Of a DNA stretch of 64,000 nucleotides, positions 1 to 12,482 are shown in pieces (position 1 is the stretch's first letter; each line of letters begins with the position of its first letter). Source of the DNA: Mastigamoeba balamuthi (Eukaryota > Evosea > Mastigamoebida > Mastigamoebidae); contig CACRSC010000014.1 of the NCBI GenBank assembly GCA_902651635.1, forward strand, positions 98,755 through 162,754, in the 5' to 3' direction. Below the pieces are notes generated by a model that worked only from the letters and a program-made list of their open reading frames with translations, had not been told where the DNA came from and searched no databases. The translations under genes and the position numbers were made by a program.

Positions 1-1436
1 CTGCTCCACGTTTGCGAGTATGTCCGGCACGCATCCGGGGTTTCCTCGAGAGAAACTAGATGACCACCGCTTTGCCGAGGCCTCGAGCAGTTCTTCTGCC
101 TCGTTTGTGGCAACCTCGAACAGCTGGACACGAGGCCAGAGGCTGGGCGCAGCCACAGTTCCGAGGAGCTCCCGCCGTGTGCTGGGGCTGAGGGGCACAC
201 ACTCGGGGGAGTGCTCGTCGACGAACCGCTCGCAGATGGCATGCGCCAACGTGTGGAGAGAGACGTTGAGGTTTTCCTGCAAGGTCTCGCGGACGCGGCG
301 GAGATCTGTGGTCGTGGACTCGAGTTCCGCCCGTTTGCCCCGTTCCTCCTCGAGGTCGTTGAACGTCGTGACCAGGAAGTCTCTTGACTTGGTCACTGCG
401 CTAACCAGCATCTCGACTGCGGTGGTCTCAGTTCAATGCCGAGTGTGGGACAACACCTTTCTCTTTCTCTTCGTGCAGTTCCCCGCGAGTGGTCTCGAGC
501 TCCGTGTGCAACTTTTGATCGTCCGGCAGGCTGGTGAGCTGCTCCTTGAGCTTCGCCAGTCGAGTCTCCCAGTCTTCCGATGCGACGACTGTGTTAACGA
601 CTGTGGCTGGTGGATGAAGTGCCTTTGGATTGGGCGGTCGACTGCGCAACCGTGTGCTCCAGTTCCTGCTTGGTGTCCATCAGCTCTTTCTTGAGCTGTT
701 CCACCATCTCCGTGAGTTCATCTGCACGCCGAGACCTGTCAGCCTGCAGGGGCATCCGGGGAAAGGAGCGACTGGAGAACCTGGCGGCTGCATATGCACG
801 CCCACAATCCGGCCAGACTCGACCACCAGCTTCAGTCTCAAGTCCTTCTCGCCACTAAACGAGTCCTGCTTGCAGCGGGGTTACGCGCACGCAGGCGAGC
901 TGGGAGACCGACTGCCGCTCTCACTTGGTTGTTCGGCCGGGTTGCCTTGAGCCGCTCGTTCTCGTTCATGGCCAGCGCGAGGTTCTGGACCGCCTGCTCT
1001 CGCAGCGACTCGGCAAACCTCGCGTTGGCCCTCTCCTGCCCAGGCGACACCACGCCGACTGTCAGCTGGCTGAGCTGGGGGGGACAGGGTCTTGCTGACC
1101 TCCTCGCACATGTCCTCGAGGGCGTCGCGTTCCTGTGTGTGGAAGGGAATTGAGCAATGGAACAGGAGAGAGAATGAGCTCACGCGCTCGAGCAGGGCGT
1201 TCCTGGACCTCTCCTCCTCCACGATGTCGAGCAGCTCCTTGACGACGTCGGTGACTGTGGCGTGCAGGCCAGCAGGGCGGGCGGGGGTGTTGTTGCGTTT
1301 TTAGATCCGAGGACGGGAATAGGATCTGCTGTGGCTGGGCACCGCTGAGCTTCGAGCTGTTGTCGCTGTGGGCGCTGGGCTCGTGGTCGCTCTGTCCGGA
1401 GGAGCCCGGCTCGGATCCCTCGACAGTCTCGGCCAT
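1..1436 (-). CDS. Coiled-coil protein, 3' part beyond window
   Basis: Function not recognised. The start is the ATG at 1434-1436 (MAETVEGSEPG), followed by a Ser/Gly-rich tail and then long Glu/Lys/Leu-rich stretches typical of a coiled coil (for example ELLDIVEEERSRNALLER and KKELMDTKQELEHTVAQS). Seven exons join in phase: 1343-1436, 1184-1254, 925-1132, 800-865, 623-743, 457-588 and 1-416, the last open at the window edge. Introns are tiny (34-80 nt). The one between 588 and 623 uses a GC donor (gcactt) and has a gttaac branch-like site. Exon 3 needs one base removed from a seven-G run at 1077-1083; a 25-nt intron there is an alternative. Its C-terminal part is more globular. Structural or tethering role is inference. 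Confidence 0.6.
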
Positions 1437-1923
1437 GGCACAAAGACCTAAGTGACCCAAAGGGTCTGTTTCGGCTAAAAAGGGGCCCGAGGAGCATATC
1501 TCCGAGATTCAGGACACGGATTGTGGTCGGATTCGTGGCCGGTTCTGGCGTGCTTTCCGGAGGGGTTCGGACGTCCGTGGTTCTCTCCAGGGTCGGTTGT
1601 GGCGTCGCCTGTGGTCCCAAAGGGCGGGGGCCCTGTTTCCGATTAAGCAACTCAATTGAATTAATGTTCTCGGAATATCCACGCGCTGGTTGTCCGTATC
1701 CGTATCCCCGGCAGGATCGAAGAGCGGCGCGACACCCTCGCGCCAGCGATCGGGCTGTGCAGTGTACGCGGTGGCCCTGGCACGCGGGCCGGCCCGGCCC
1801 TCGTCCGCACCGGAAATGCGCGATCTTTTGGGGATCCATCGGACAATAGTGACATCAGCGACCGCCTCTTCGCCTCACAGCGCCACCACACCACCGCAAG
1901 GGGGCTAGCTCCAACCCACCACC
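1437..1923. other. Divergent intergenic region
   Basis: This segment separates two divergent start codons and carries no convincing coding exon. The open frames here are GC-driven. It contains two copies of the AT-rich element seen before many genes in the window: catatctcc at about 1495 and gaatatcc at about 1673. It is the likely shared promoter region. Confidence 0.5.
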
Positions 1924-3806
1924 ATGTCTCTGAGCGCGTTGTTCATCCTCGACAGCAAGGCGCGCGTGCTGATCTCGCGCAACTACCGCGGCGACGTCGC
2001 GATGAACTGCGCGACGCGGTTCGCGACGCGCCTGCTCGAGGAGGAGGAGTCGGCCCTCAAGCCCATCGTGCACGAGGACGGCGTCACCTACGTCTTCATC
2101 AAGCACAGCAACCTCTACTGTGCGGCCCCGCCGCGCCGCCCCCCGCCAGCCCCCGGCCCACCCTCCCCGCCGCGCGCGCGCAGGGAGACCGGCGCGAACG
2201 CGTCGGCGCGCGGCGCGGGCCGCGTCGGGTTGAATTGGGGTTTGTTTTCGTTGTGCTCCGTTTTGAATTCGCTATTGTTGAATCTGTTGGGGAGTTTGCG
2301 GGGGGGCTCTGGGCCGGTCGGGTTGTGAACTAACAGCGCCCGCGCGCTGCACGCCCGCCCGCAGTCCTGGCGATCTCTGACCGCAACATCAATGTCTCGG
2401 TCACGCTGCTGTTCCTCTACAGGCTCGTGGAGGCACGACAGGGCCCCTTCTCTTGGGGGCGGTGCCCCTTTGGTTGCTATAACTGACCCTCTCCCCTCCT
2501 CTCTCTTGTGTCTTGTGCCCGCAGTGCCTCACGCACTACTTCGAGGAGGTCTGCGAGGAGTCTGTCCGCGACAACTTCGTGGTCATCTACGAGCTGCTCG
2601 ACGAGATGATGGACTACGGCTACCCCCAGGTCACCGACCCCAAGATCCTGCAGAAGCACGTTCTCTACACCCTCCCAGCGCCGCGGCGCACAAATTAGAT
2701 CCGCGTATCTCCGGCCGGTCTCTGACGGGCCCCCTCTCTCGGCGCCTGCATGCAGCTACATCACGCAGGAGAGCCACAAGATGGAGGACGCGGCCAAGGC
2801 GGCGCCGCAGATCCTGAAGACGGTGACGGGGGCGGTGAGCTGGCGCCCCGAGGGCATCAAGTACCGCAAGAACGAGGTGTTCCTCGACGTCATCGAGAGC
2901 GTCAACCTGCTGGTCTCGAGCGCGGGGCAGGTGCTGCGCAGCGAGATTGTGGGCTCGATCAAGATGAAGTGCCAGCTCAGCGGCATGCCCGAGCTGCGCC
3001 TGGGCCTCAACGACAAGGTCCAGCTCGACCGCTCGGCCGCGGGCCAGGCGCAGAAGGACGCGGCGGCGTCGTCGGCGAACCCGGCGAACCCGACGGGCAC
3101 GGCGACGGGGACGGCGCGCAAGATGATCGAGATGGAGGACGTCAACTTCCACCAGTGCGTCAAGCTGACGCGGTTCGAGAGCAACCACGCCATCTCGTTC
3201 GTGCCGCCCGACGGCGAGTTCGAGCTGATGAGCTACCGCCTGACGACGCACGTGCGCCCGCTGATCTGGATCGAGGCGATCATCGACAAGCACGAGCACA
3301 GCCGCGCAGAGTACCTCGTCAAGGCCAAGAGCCAGTTCAAGGCCCAGAGCACCGCCAACAACGTCCAGATCATCATCCCCGTGCCCCCGGACTCGCACAG
3401 CCCCAGGTTCCGCTGCAACGTCGGAAGGCACGCCGGATACCCTCCTCCCAGATTCAATCGCAATTCCCAATTCTCCGTTTGGAAAATAATCCTGACGCCG
3501 GGGTCTCTCTCTCTGCTGCGCGCCAGTGCCAAGTACGCGCCTGAGCAGGACGCGATGATCTGGACGATCAAGCAGTTCCCCGGAGGCAAGGAGATCCTGA
3601 TGCGCGCGCACTTTGACCTGCCGTCGATCGAGAGCGAGGAGAGGTCGGAGAAGAAGAAGCCCATCCAGGTCAAGTTCGAGATCCCCTACTTCACCGTCTC
3701 GGGCGTGCAGGTGCGGTACCTCAAGATCATCGAGAAGAGCGGCTACCAGGCCATGCCGTGGGTCCGCTACATCACCAACAGCGGCGACTACCAGATCCGC
3801 ACGTAA
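1924..3806 (+). CDS. AP1M1: AP-1 clathrin adaptor complex, mu subunit
   Basis: Medium subunit of the AP-1 adaptor, which picks tyrosine-motif cargo for clathrin vesicles at the trans-Golgi/endosome. Five exons (1924-2119, 2365-2432, 2525-2655, 2756-3427, 3527-3806) join in phase to 448 aa, close to the family's usual 420-450. The N-terminal longin-like domain begins MSLSALFILDSKARVL. The C-terminal mu-homology domain contains SWRPEGIKYRKNEVFLDVIE, GMPELRLGLNDKV, FIPPDGEFELMSYR-type FVPPDGEFELMSYR and KIIEKSGYQAMPWVRYIT. These match AP-1 mu better than AP-2 mu. A short Ala/Thr/Gly-rich insert lies near residue 235. Introns 2, 3 and 4 start with GC (gcacga, gcacgt, gcacgc); only those donors keep the family alignment. 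Confidence 0.95.
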
Positions 3807-4104
3807 ACAGACAGATTCGGCCCCCGCATTGGCTCCCTCGTGTGTTCGCTCGGTCGGTCGGTCGGATCTTTCCCTTTGGTTGCTCTCTCCCCGGGCCACA
3901 CAGCACAGGCCCCCCCTGTGCGTGCGCCCTCGTGTGAAGCCAATCAACTCACAAACAAAAGTTTCGCTACCCCCGCTTGTTCCATTCTAAATTCCTCCCA
4001 GCTCACGATATCCCTATCTCCTGTCCATCTAAAGCCTGCGTTGCGTCATAATTCCAAAGAAGTAGATTCAATAATTCACTTACTGTCAGACAAACTAACC
4101 CACA

Positions 4105-7100
4105 TCAAGCGAGCTCCGGGTCTTCTGCCCCGCCGTGCCCGCCGCCACCGAGCCTGTTCAGGACGATGCGGCGCTTCTCGAAGTGCCTCTCGTCCTTGAT
4201 GGCAGCCCACAGCAGCAGCCCCTGGTGCAGCACTTCCCTCGGAGCCCCCAGCTGCTGCATCGTGGTGAGGAACTCGGCCCTGTTCTCAAAGTCTATCAGG
4301 TGCTCGCCGGTCCAGCCGTTGGCCTCCAGCCAGTTGGTGATGGTCGGGATCTTCTTGTGCGTCCTGAGCGTGGCCACCAGCTCGTCGTTCTCCATGTCCC
4401 TCAGCCCGGGCAGTTTGATCCCGTGGACCGCAGCCGAGAGGCACGAGTCGTCGGGCACGTCCTTTGCCTTGCGCGCCCTGTGCGGCATCAGGTCCCTCTG
4501 CCTCGGGTCTGCCATGTGCGCCACGTGGCCCTCTCTCTGCGCCCAGCCGGTGGAGGTCCTGCGCGTCAGCACCTTGATGCCCTTGTGCTTCCTGGGAGAG
4601 AGCCCTGCGGACTCGCCAGAGGACTGCCTTTTGTGGTAAATCCCCTTGGCCAGGTCGTGCAGCTCGGCAAAGGCCTGGGCCTGCTGGGTCTTGGAGGGGT
4701 CGCAGATGGCCCTCAGGAACAATCTTCGAGGCCAGCTTTAGTACAACCGTAGAGTATCCGAGTGGGCATACCTGTGAGCGATCTCTTGTGTTGAGTCCGC
4801 AATGAAGGCCGTGTATGCTCTCTGCGCGAACTGCTGGTCCGCAACTTCGACCCATTCCGAATCCCAGTCAAAAACAACAGCAGGCCCTGGATCCCCGTCG
4901 TCGAGCTCTTTCATCGACAGTGCACACCTGGCTGGGGGTGAGAACGGCAGACAACCAGGGACAGAACGCACAGTAGAGCCTGCCCAGACGGGGTTTTCAC
5001 TGTGCACATGGCGGGAACATAGTGCACCAGGCCGTCTTGGAAGAGGCACATGCCAAGCCTGAGCTTTCGGGAACCCATTGCCTTCTCCGAGCACAGCTCC
5101 ATTCCGTTGACGGTGAGAAGAACTGCAGACGAGTCGCTTGCGGGTCCCTTTGACTCGGTGGTCTCGCCTTGGCGGACCTCTGTCCTCGGGCGAGAGACTG
5201 ATGTCCTGCGGCTCTTGTGCTTGCCGCTCGAGGACGCAGACCGCTCTCTGCCCTGCCGGGCCTCCTTGGGCTGTGCCACTGCGGCAGTCGAGCTCTGGGC
5301 ACCGTCGAGCTGCTTCCCCCCCACTCCCGCCTCCTCGTCCACACTGCGGAGGAACTGGTCCACGTTCTCGAGGCGGTCGTTCTCGATGGCCTTCATGAAC
5401 TCGAAGAACTCGACAGCGATGGGGGCCTTTCCCTTGACCCTCGGGATCAGTTTCGCGACACCTGCTGACCCGGAGGACGACAACCCGCGCGATGTCTGCG
5501 CAGTGAGGGACACCCCAGATGTGGAGATGGGCGTTGCAGCGACAGAGGTCGACGGGGCGTCGAGGGGCTCCAGGTCGTCCAGCAGCAGCTCAGTCGCCGA
5601 GTCCGGGCTACCCGGAGACGACCGGCCCCCGTTCTTCTTCGGCGTCCTCTGCGCCCTCTCTCTCCTGTCGTGGCTGCGACCGCTCTTGGTCGCCTTCTTC
5701 GCGTCCGGTGCACCAGCGCTATCTTTGCCCTGCGGCTTGCCCTTGGCTCCGGCTGTCGGGAGCCTCGAGATCATCGGGGAGGGTACGTGGACGCCCTTGT
5801 CCACGAGGACGCCGCTCTTCTCGTGGAGCCAGACGGGAGTGATGTTCTTGAACGGGACCAGCGGGCACTGGGCCTCGACCTCCTCCATCTGTATGATCTT
5901 CACGCGCGAGCTCCGGCCCAGGGAGCTCACCCCCGTCACGCGGAAGTCGCTCGAGGCCTCGAGCAGGATCTCAGACTCGCTGTAGGGGTTCAGGACGCCC
6001 AGCTTCCTGCCCTTCTTGGCGGTGATCTCGAACAGCGTGCCGTCCGAGCCCTGCAGGAACTCCTCCGCGATGTGCCTGTGCGGCGTCGTGCTCGTGAACC
6101 CGTTCCACGAGATGCTGTTCCCCACATGGTACTGCGCGGGGTCGACGGGCCTGTCGAGGCCGCGGTAGATGACGCCCTCGTACGGCTGGATCTTGCGCAG
6201 CGCCATCGTCAGGATCCTCGCGTACGGGATCCAGCAGTTGGTGACCCCGTTGGCGCGCTCCCTCAGCGAGTGGTTGAGGCGGTAGTATATGCTCTCCTCG
6301 CGCGGCTGCGTGTCGGTCGTGTACAGCAGGATGGCTTTGGCGTCCTCCCGCGGCAGCCCGATGTCACCGTTGGCCGCGATGAGGTGCTCGAGCAGCACGT
6401 CGACCTCGGCGAAGATGTCCTTGAGGTTGGCGATGGGCGGCTGCACCATCTCGAGCGCGTCGACGAGCCGGATGTACTCGAACGCGCTGTCGGGCGCCGC
6501 GATCCTGTCGGCGCGGCCCACGTCGTCGAACATGCGCCCTTTGAGCTTGGCGATGGCCGTCACGAGCTCCTTCTTGGCCGTGACGAGCTGCAGGTCCTCT
6601 GCCGTGGTGCTCGTCTTGCGGCGGCGCGGCTGCCGACGCGAGGACCTCGCGTGCCGCGCGGCGAAGAACACGAACGCGCCGCCCGCCCCGAGGAACAGGG
6701 CGCCCCCGACGGCGATGCCGGCGATGAGGCCGGCCGAGAGGGCCGGCGCCTCCTCCTCGCCGGCGCTCGAGCTGCCCCCCAGCACGCACCTCTTGCGCGA
6801 GTCGGTCACGCACGGGACGCAGTCGACGTGGTCCAGCGACCACGTGCCACCCGGGCACGGCGTGCAGTTGAGGGCCCCGGCCGCCGAGACGAACCCGTCG
6901 GGGCAGCGGGCGCACGAGGCCGTGTCGGGGAAGAAGCCCGCGGGGCAGGCAGAGCACACGTGGCACGTGGCAGTGGCGTTGGGGACCTTGCCGAGGGGGC
7001 AGGGCGTGCAGCGCGTCCGCCCGGACTCGATGTACCCCGCCGGGCACGGCGTGCACGCGTTGGAGCCCTCGGAGCTGATCCGGCCCACGGGGCAGCCCAC

Positions 7101-10100
7101 GCACTTGGAGCCCGACTTGTACGTGCCCGCGGGGCAGGCGGTGCACACCGAGGTCCCGCCGGGGCTCATGAAGCCGTCGCTGCAGTTGAGGCACTCGGTG
7201 CGGCCGCTCTCCCGGGTGCCCGCGGGGCACGGCAGGCACTTGGACGCCCACTTGCCGCTGATCGTGCCCACGGGGCAGGGCTCGCAGGCCATGCCGCCCT
7301 TGAACGTCCCCGGGGCGCAGGCCGTGCATCCCGAGGCGGCCGAGGAGCTCGCGAAGCCCGCGGGGCACATCTGGCAGGCCTTGCGCGAGACCTCGATGGT
7401 GCCCCCCGGGCAGGCCGTGCAGTTGGCCGACCCGCCCGTGCTGATGAAGCCGACGGGGCAGGCCTGGCACGACGTGCCCCTGAGCGCGTACGTGCCCGCA
7501 GCGCAGATGGCGCACGGGGCGCCCTGCACGCTGACGTACCCGGAGGCGCAGGGCGAGCACTTGGACCTCAGCTGCTCCTCGGTGCCGTTGGGGCACTGCG
7601 CGCACACGTCGCCCTGGGCGATGGTCCCCGCAGAGCACTGCGAGCAGCCCGTGGCTCCGTAGGGGCTCACGGAGCCCCTGGGGCACGCGAGGCACGCGAC
7701 TCGCAGCGACTCGTAGGTCCCCGGTGTGCACTCGGTGCAGGCGGCGGCCCCGTCCTCGCTGACGGACCCCGCGGGGCACTTGGAGCAGGCGGTCCCGTTC
7801 TTGAAGGTGCCCCTCGGGCACAGCGTGCAGACCGACGTGGGCGCCGTGCTGACGGCCCCGTCGGGGCAGCTGACACAGCGCACGCGGTCCTCGTCGTGCG
7901 TGTTGGCCGGGCACGCCGTGCAGCGCGAGGCGCCGGGCCCGCTGACGTACCCGCCGGGGCACGCGGCGCACTGGTGCCCGTTGGCGTAGGTCCCCGCGCC
8001 GCAGGCCGTGCAGTTGGTGGACCCCGGGCCGCTGACGGAGCCCGGGGCGCACGGCGTGCAGCTCGTCCTGGCGCTCTCCCGAGTATTGGCGGGGCAGGCG
8101 GTGCAGTTGCGCCAGCCACCGGCGCTGTAGTAGCCCGGCGGGCACGGCTCGCAGGCGCTGCCGAGGGCCTCGAACGTCCCGGCGGGGCACATGGAGCAGG
8201 ACGTCCCCGAGGCGGCGCTGACGGAGCCCGCAGAGCACGCGACGCACTGGCAGCCGCTCTCGTAGGTCCCGTTGGGGCAGCGCACGCAGGCGGCGCCCTT
8301 GAGCGGCACGGACCCGGGGCCGCACGGGGTGCACTGCGTGCTGCCCGGGAGGCTCACCGAGCCGGCGGGGCACGCGTAGCAGTCCGAGTTGGCCACCTCG
8401 TAGGTACCGGCGGGGCACTGCCAGCAGAGCAGCGACTGGTTGTTGTTGATGAACCCCGGCGGGCACTGCGAGCACGTCGTGATGCTCGTGGGGTACGTGG
8501 CGCGCTGGCACTGCCTGCAGAGGACCCCCGCGAACGACACGGTGCCCCACGAGCAGTTGGCGCACGACGTGGACGCGGCCTTGCTGATGGACCCGGGCGG
8601 GCAGGCCACGCAGACGCCGTTGAGCGCGTACGTCCCCGCGGCGCAGGGCGCGCAGTCGCCGGCCGCCACGCTGCCGTACCCGACGGCGCACTTGCTGCAC
8701 GACGTCAGCGTCGTCGAGTACTCGCCCGCGGCGCAGGGCGTGCAGCTCGTCGAGCCCTTGGCGCTGACGTAGTTCCGAGGGCACGCAGCGCACTTGGTGG
8801 CGTTGAGGGCGTAGGTCCCCGCGGGACAGACGGCGCACGACACGGCGCCCGCGGACGAGCTGACGGCGCCATCGGGGCACGGGGTGCACGTCCAGAGCTG
8901 GAAGTACCCGGGCTGGCACTGCGTGCAGCCGCAGGCCCCGTTGGAGACGCGCGGCGCGAAGCCCGAGGGGCACGTGGGGCACTGGATGCCCGCGTCGCAG
9001 GGCGTGGCCTGGAAGAAGAACCCCGACGTCGCGTTGCTCGCGATCTGCACGTTCTCGGTGCCCGCGACGTGCGCGCCCGAGCAGCCCAGGACCGAGCCGC
9101 TGCTCGAGGCCCAGCAGTTGGCCGCTCGGACGCCCCTGCCGAGCGTCAGCGTGTAGAGCGCGCGTGGGGGGACGAGGGAGCCCGTCTTGCAGTCGGCGCC
9201 GCTGCAGAACGCCAGCGCTCCGCCCGTGGCGACGGCCTCGGAGGGCCTGCTGCCCAGCACGGCGCTGCACNGGGGGACGAGGGAGCCCGTCTTGCAGTCG
9301 GCGCCGCTGCAGAACGCCAGCGCTCCGCCCGTGGCGACGGCCTCGGAGGGCCTGCTGCCCAGCACGGCGCTGCACAGCACGAACGACGTCGTGTTGACGG
9401 CCGCGAGGCTGCGCAGGAGGCGCATCGCGCCGCCGCTGGACCCGACCGACGTCACGGAGCTGAAGAGCGTCGCCGAGACCGCGAGGTTGGCGTTGCGGGC
9501 GTACAGGGCCCCGTAGCCGCCGCGCGCGGCCCCCGTGCAGGGGTCGGCGAGCCCGGGGACGGCGACGCGGGCGAACGCGGTGGAGCTGACGGCGACCCTC
9601 GAGAGCAGGTAGAGCTCCGTGTCGTACGTCGTCGTCGTCCCCGTGGCCGCGACGACGCTCAGCGCCGCCGTGACGCCCGCGAACGAGCAGTTGTCGACGA
9701 CGACGTCGGCGCGGATGGCCCGGACGACCCGCGCGGCGCTGACGCCCGAGAACGTGCAGTTGCGGAAGACGCCCGAGGCGAACGCGCCGTCGGGGGACAG
9801 CGACCTCGCGCGGCCCGCCTCGACGTGTACGACCTCCCCGAGCAGGGCGCTGTCGCGCACGAGGACGTTGCTCATCGACAGCGCGCACTGCGAGCACCAG
9901 ACGACGGCGGACTGTTGCGAGCGGCTCCCGGCGACGGCGAAGTCCTCGCCGTCCCACGACGGGCAGGCGCCCCCGAAGAGGGCCCGGTAGTCGCCGCTGC
10001 TGGCGACGCTGATCTCCGCGTCGGCGATCGACAGCGACGGGACCTGCGCGGGGCCCGCGAGGTCCGCCGTGCAGACGTACCTGACCAGCACTGGGGCGAC

Positions 10101-12236
10101 GACGTCCGAGCCGCTCGGCATCACCGCGACGACGTCGCTGACGGCCGTCGGCCCGATGGCCCGCTCGGCGCGCACGTCGAGCAGGCGGCACGACGCGTGC
10201 GTGGCGTTGGCGACGGTGAACGACACCCCGCGCACCCGCGTCGCCACCTCGTGCGACGTCACCGCCGAGCAGTTGTCGCAGAACTCGGTGTACGCGACGC
10301 CCGAGAGCGCGAAGGCCCCGCCGCCGTGCACGAAGAAGGCCCCGCGCTGCGAGAGGCTCGCGACGGCGGTCCTGTCGGCCCCGAGGCCCTCGAACGCGAC
10401 CGAGACGGTGAAGGGGACCGTCAGCTCGATGGTAGCGTCGGCCGTGTACGAGCCCGCGGCGAGGCGGACGACGGCGCTCGCGGGGAACGCCGCGCGCATC
10501 ACAGCGCCGAGGTGTGCGAACGTGGCGCACGGCGCCGCTGCGCCGCACGACGTCGAGTTGTCGGAGCCGGCCATGGGGTCGAGGTAGAGCAGCGTCGGGG
10601 CAGCCAGGCAGGCGCCCGTGGACACACAGTCGTAGCTGCCCGCGTCGCAGGCGGCGCCGTCGCACTCGCACGGGCTCGACGGCGAGTTGGCGAGGACCGA
10701 CGCGCCCGCGTTGAGGTCCGAGACCCAGACGCCCGCCAGGCCGCTGACGGACGCCCCCGAGCACGACAGCACAGCCCCGGCCTCGGCGAAGCACCCGGAG
10801 ACCCACACGCCGGCGCCGAACGCCAGCCGGTAGAGCTCCGAGCTCGCGTTGGAGGCCGCGAAGTGGACGGCGCCCCCTGCGAGCGTAGCCACCGGCGCCG
10901 AAGACCCGTAGGCGAGGCCGCTGCGGCGGAACGACGTCGAGGAGACCGCGGCGGAGCTCTGGACGAGGCGCAGGACGCCGCCCTCGCTGCAGCCGTGGCA
11001 GACGACGCCCGCGAAGCTCGTCGAGGACCCGACGGCCACCGACGCGTACTGCGCGGCGACGGCGCCGGACCCGGCGATCGTCCCCGGCGCGCACGACGTG
11101 TCGCGGACGCCGACGACGTCCACGCCCGCGAACGTGGAGCCCGCGATCGAGACGGCGCTGAGCGCGTAGGGCTGCGAGTCCGAGGGCGGCGCCGAGCCCG
11201 TCGCGGAGACGACGTTGAGGCCGACGGCCGAGTCGGTGAACGCGCTCGACGTCACGGCGACGTCGGCGTCGACGGCGCGCAGGACGCGGGCGCACGCGAC
11301 CCGAGCGAACGTCGAGTTGCTGACGGCCAGCGAGGCGAACGCGCCGCCCGGGGACCTCTGGCGCCCGGCCTCGACGTGGACGAGCTCGCCGGCGACGCTC
11401 GTGTCGCGGAACGTCACGCCGTCGAGCGCCAGCGCGCACTGGCGGCACCAGACGACGGCGGTGAGCCCCAGCGACGGCGACGACGCATTGACGACCCAGT
11501 CGCTGCCGTCCCACGCGGGACAGGCGCCGCCGGAGCTCTGGCGGACCGACGGGGCGCCGGCGACCCTGAACGTCGACTGGCGGATCGACAGCTGCGCGGC
11601 GCCGGCGGGCGTCGACAGCGTCGCCGTGTGGACGTAGCGGACGAGCGTCGGGACGGCGACGGCCGACGGCGGCGCCAGCACGGCGGTCACGCGGGCCAGA
11701 GAGGACGCGGGCATCGGCGCCAGCGACGAGAAGACGTCGAGCAGCCGCGTGGACGTGTGGGCGCCGGGCGACGACGCGTAGGCCAAGTCGGCGATCGACA
11801 CGGCGCAGTTGGTCGCCGACACGAACGCGCAGCTCTCGCACGTCTCGGTGTAGGCGAACCCCGATACCGAGAGCGACGCGCCGAGGGCCCCGACGACGCG
11901 CAGGGCGCTCGCGTTGGGCTGCGCGGCCCGCGAGACGAGCAGCGCGGACCCGCGGACCGACGGAACGATCGCCAGCGACCTGCCAGCGGCCAGGAACAGC
12001 ACCGCGGGCTGCGGCATCGTGTACGAGGCGTCCAGGACCTCGACCGTGTCGACCGAGGCCCGCGCGGACGCCGCGTAGGCGATGGAGGCGCAGGGCAGCG
12101 ACTTGGACGAGCAGTCGCGAGGGGCGTCGACGCCGCTCGACGACACGTACGAGACCACAGCCGCCGCTCCGGGGCGCGGCAGTGCCAGCAGGGGCACGAC
12201 AGCGGCGGCCAGCCAGGGCCACAGCCGTGCGCGCAT
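4105..12236 (-). CDS. Receptor-like protein with cytosolic R-S-E ADP-ribosyltransferase domain
   Basis: Predicted single-pass membrane protein of about 2635 aa. The start at 12236 gives a signal peptide (MRARLWPWLAAAVVPLLAL). Two long repeats resembling pectin-lyase/right-handed beta-helix ectodomains follow, with N-glycosylation sites. Then comes an array of more than 20 GCC2/GCC3-like Cys repeats (C..CP.G..S....CT.CPAGT pattern) ending near 6800. The membrane span (GLIAGIAVGGALFLGAGGAF, about 6670-6750) precedes a basic stop-transfer. The cytosolic part has an ART fold: YRGL (first Arg), SISWNGFTSTT (STS motif) and SESE (ExE), the arginine-specific R-S-E set. The distal tail has a possible SAM-like helical region. 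Exons are 5006-12236, 4772-4931 and 4105-4723; intron 1 has a GC donor, intron 2 has a tactaa branch site. A single N at 9271 with a 104-bp repeat adds 35 spurious codons. Substrate unknown. Confidence 0.8.
9167..9375. repeat. 104-bp duplication around a single N (assembly joint)
   Basis: Bases 9167-9270 and 9272-9375 are identical and are separated by one N at 9271. This is what an assembler leaves when two overlapping contig ends are scaffolded without merging. It lies inside the receptor-like gene. Because 105 is divisible by three, the frame stays open with 35 extra codons. Confidence 0.9.
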
Positions 12237-12482
12237 TGGCTCGCTGGAGCTGTCCGAAGAGTTTGTGCGCGGTTTTTTCTTTTGTACCCTCCGGACTGCT
12301 ATGTTTAGCATCGCTGTATTTCCGGTTCACGTATGCACAGTGCTCGGGTATCGCAAAGAGCACGAGGGACCCACCCTGGACTGGCGAGGCCCGAGCGTGC
12401 ACCCCCGGTCAAAGAGCGCAGCAGCGAGCAACGAGCCGGTTTCGGAAACCCTGATATCTAGGCAGGTAAAATATCTTCGACC

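Noticed and set aside
2631-3947. A 438-codon minus-strand frame opposite AP-1 mu
   Set aside because: It is antisense to a firmly identified conserved gene and has no recognisable domain.
6800-9000. CRISPR-like or satellite array
   Set aside because: The periodicity comes from the Cys-rich protein repeats in one long open frame; units vary at the DNA level and have no spacers.
5670-12308. A 2212-codon open frame on the plus strand
   Set aside because: It lies antisense to the receptor-like gene and is almost only Arg, Gly, Ala and Asp, the mirror of GC-rich codons. No domain is seen.
6364-12402. A 2012-codon open frame on the minus strand in another frame
   Set aside because: It is an Arg/Gly-rich shadow of the receptor-like coding frame, which has the signal peptide, Cys repeats and ART motifs.
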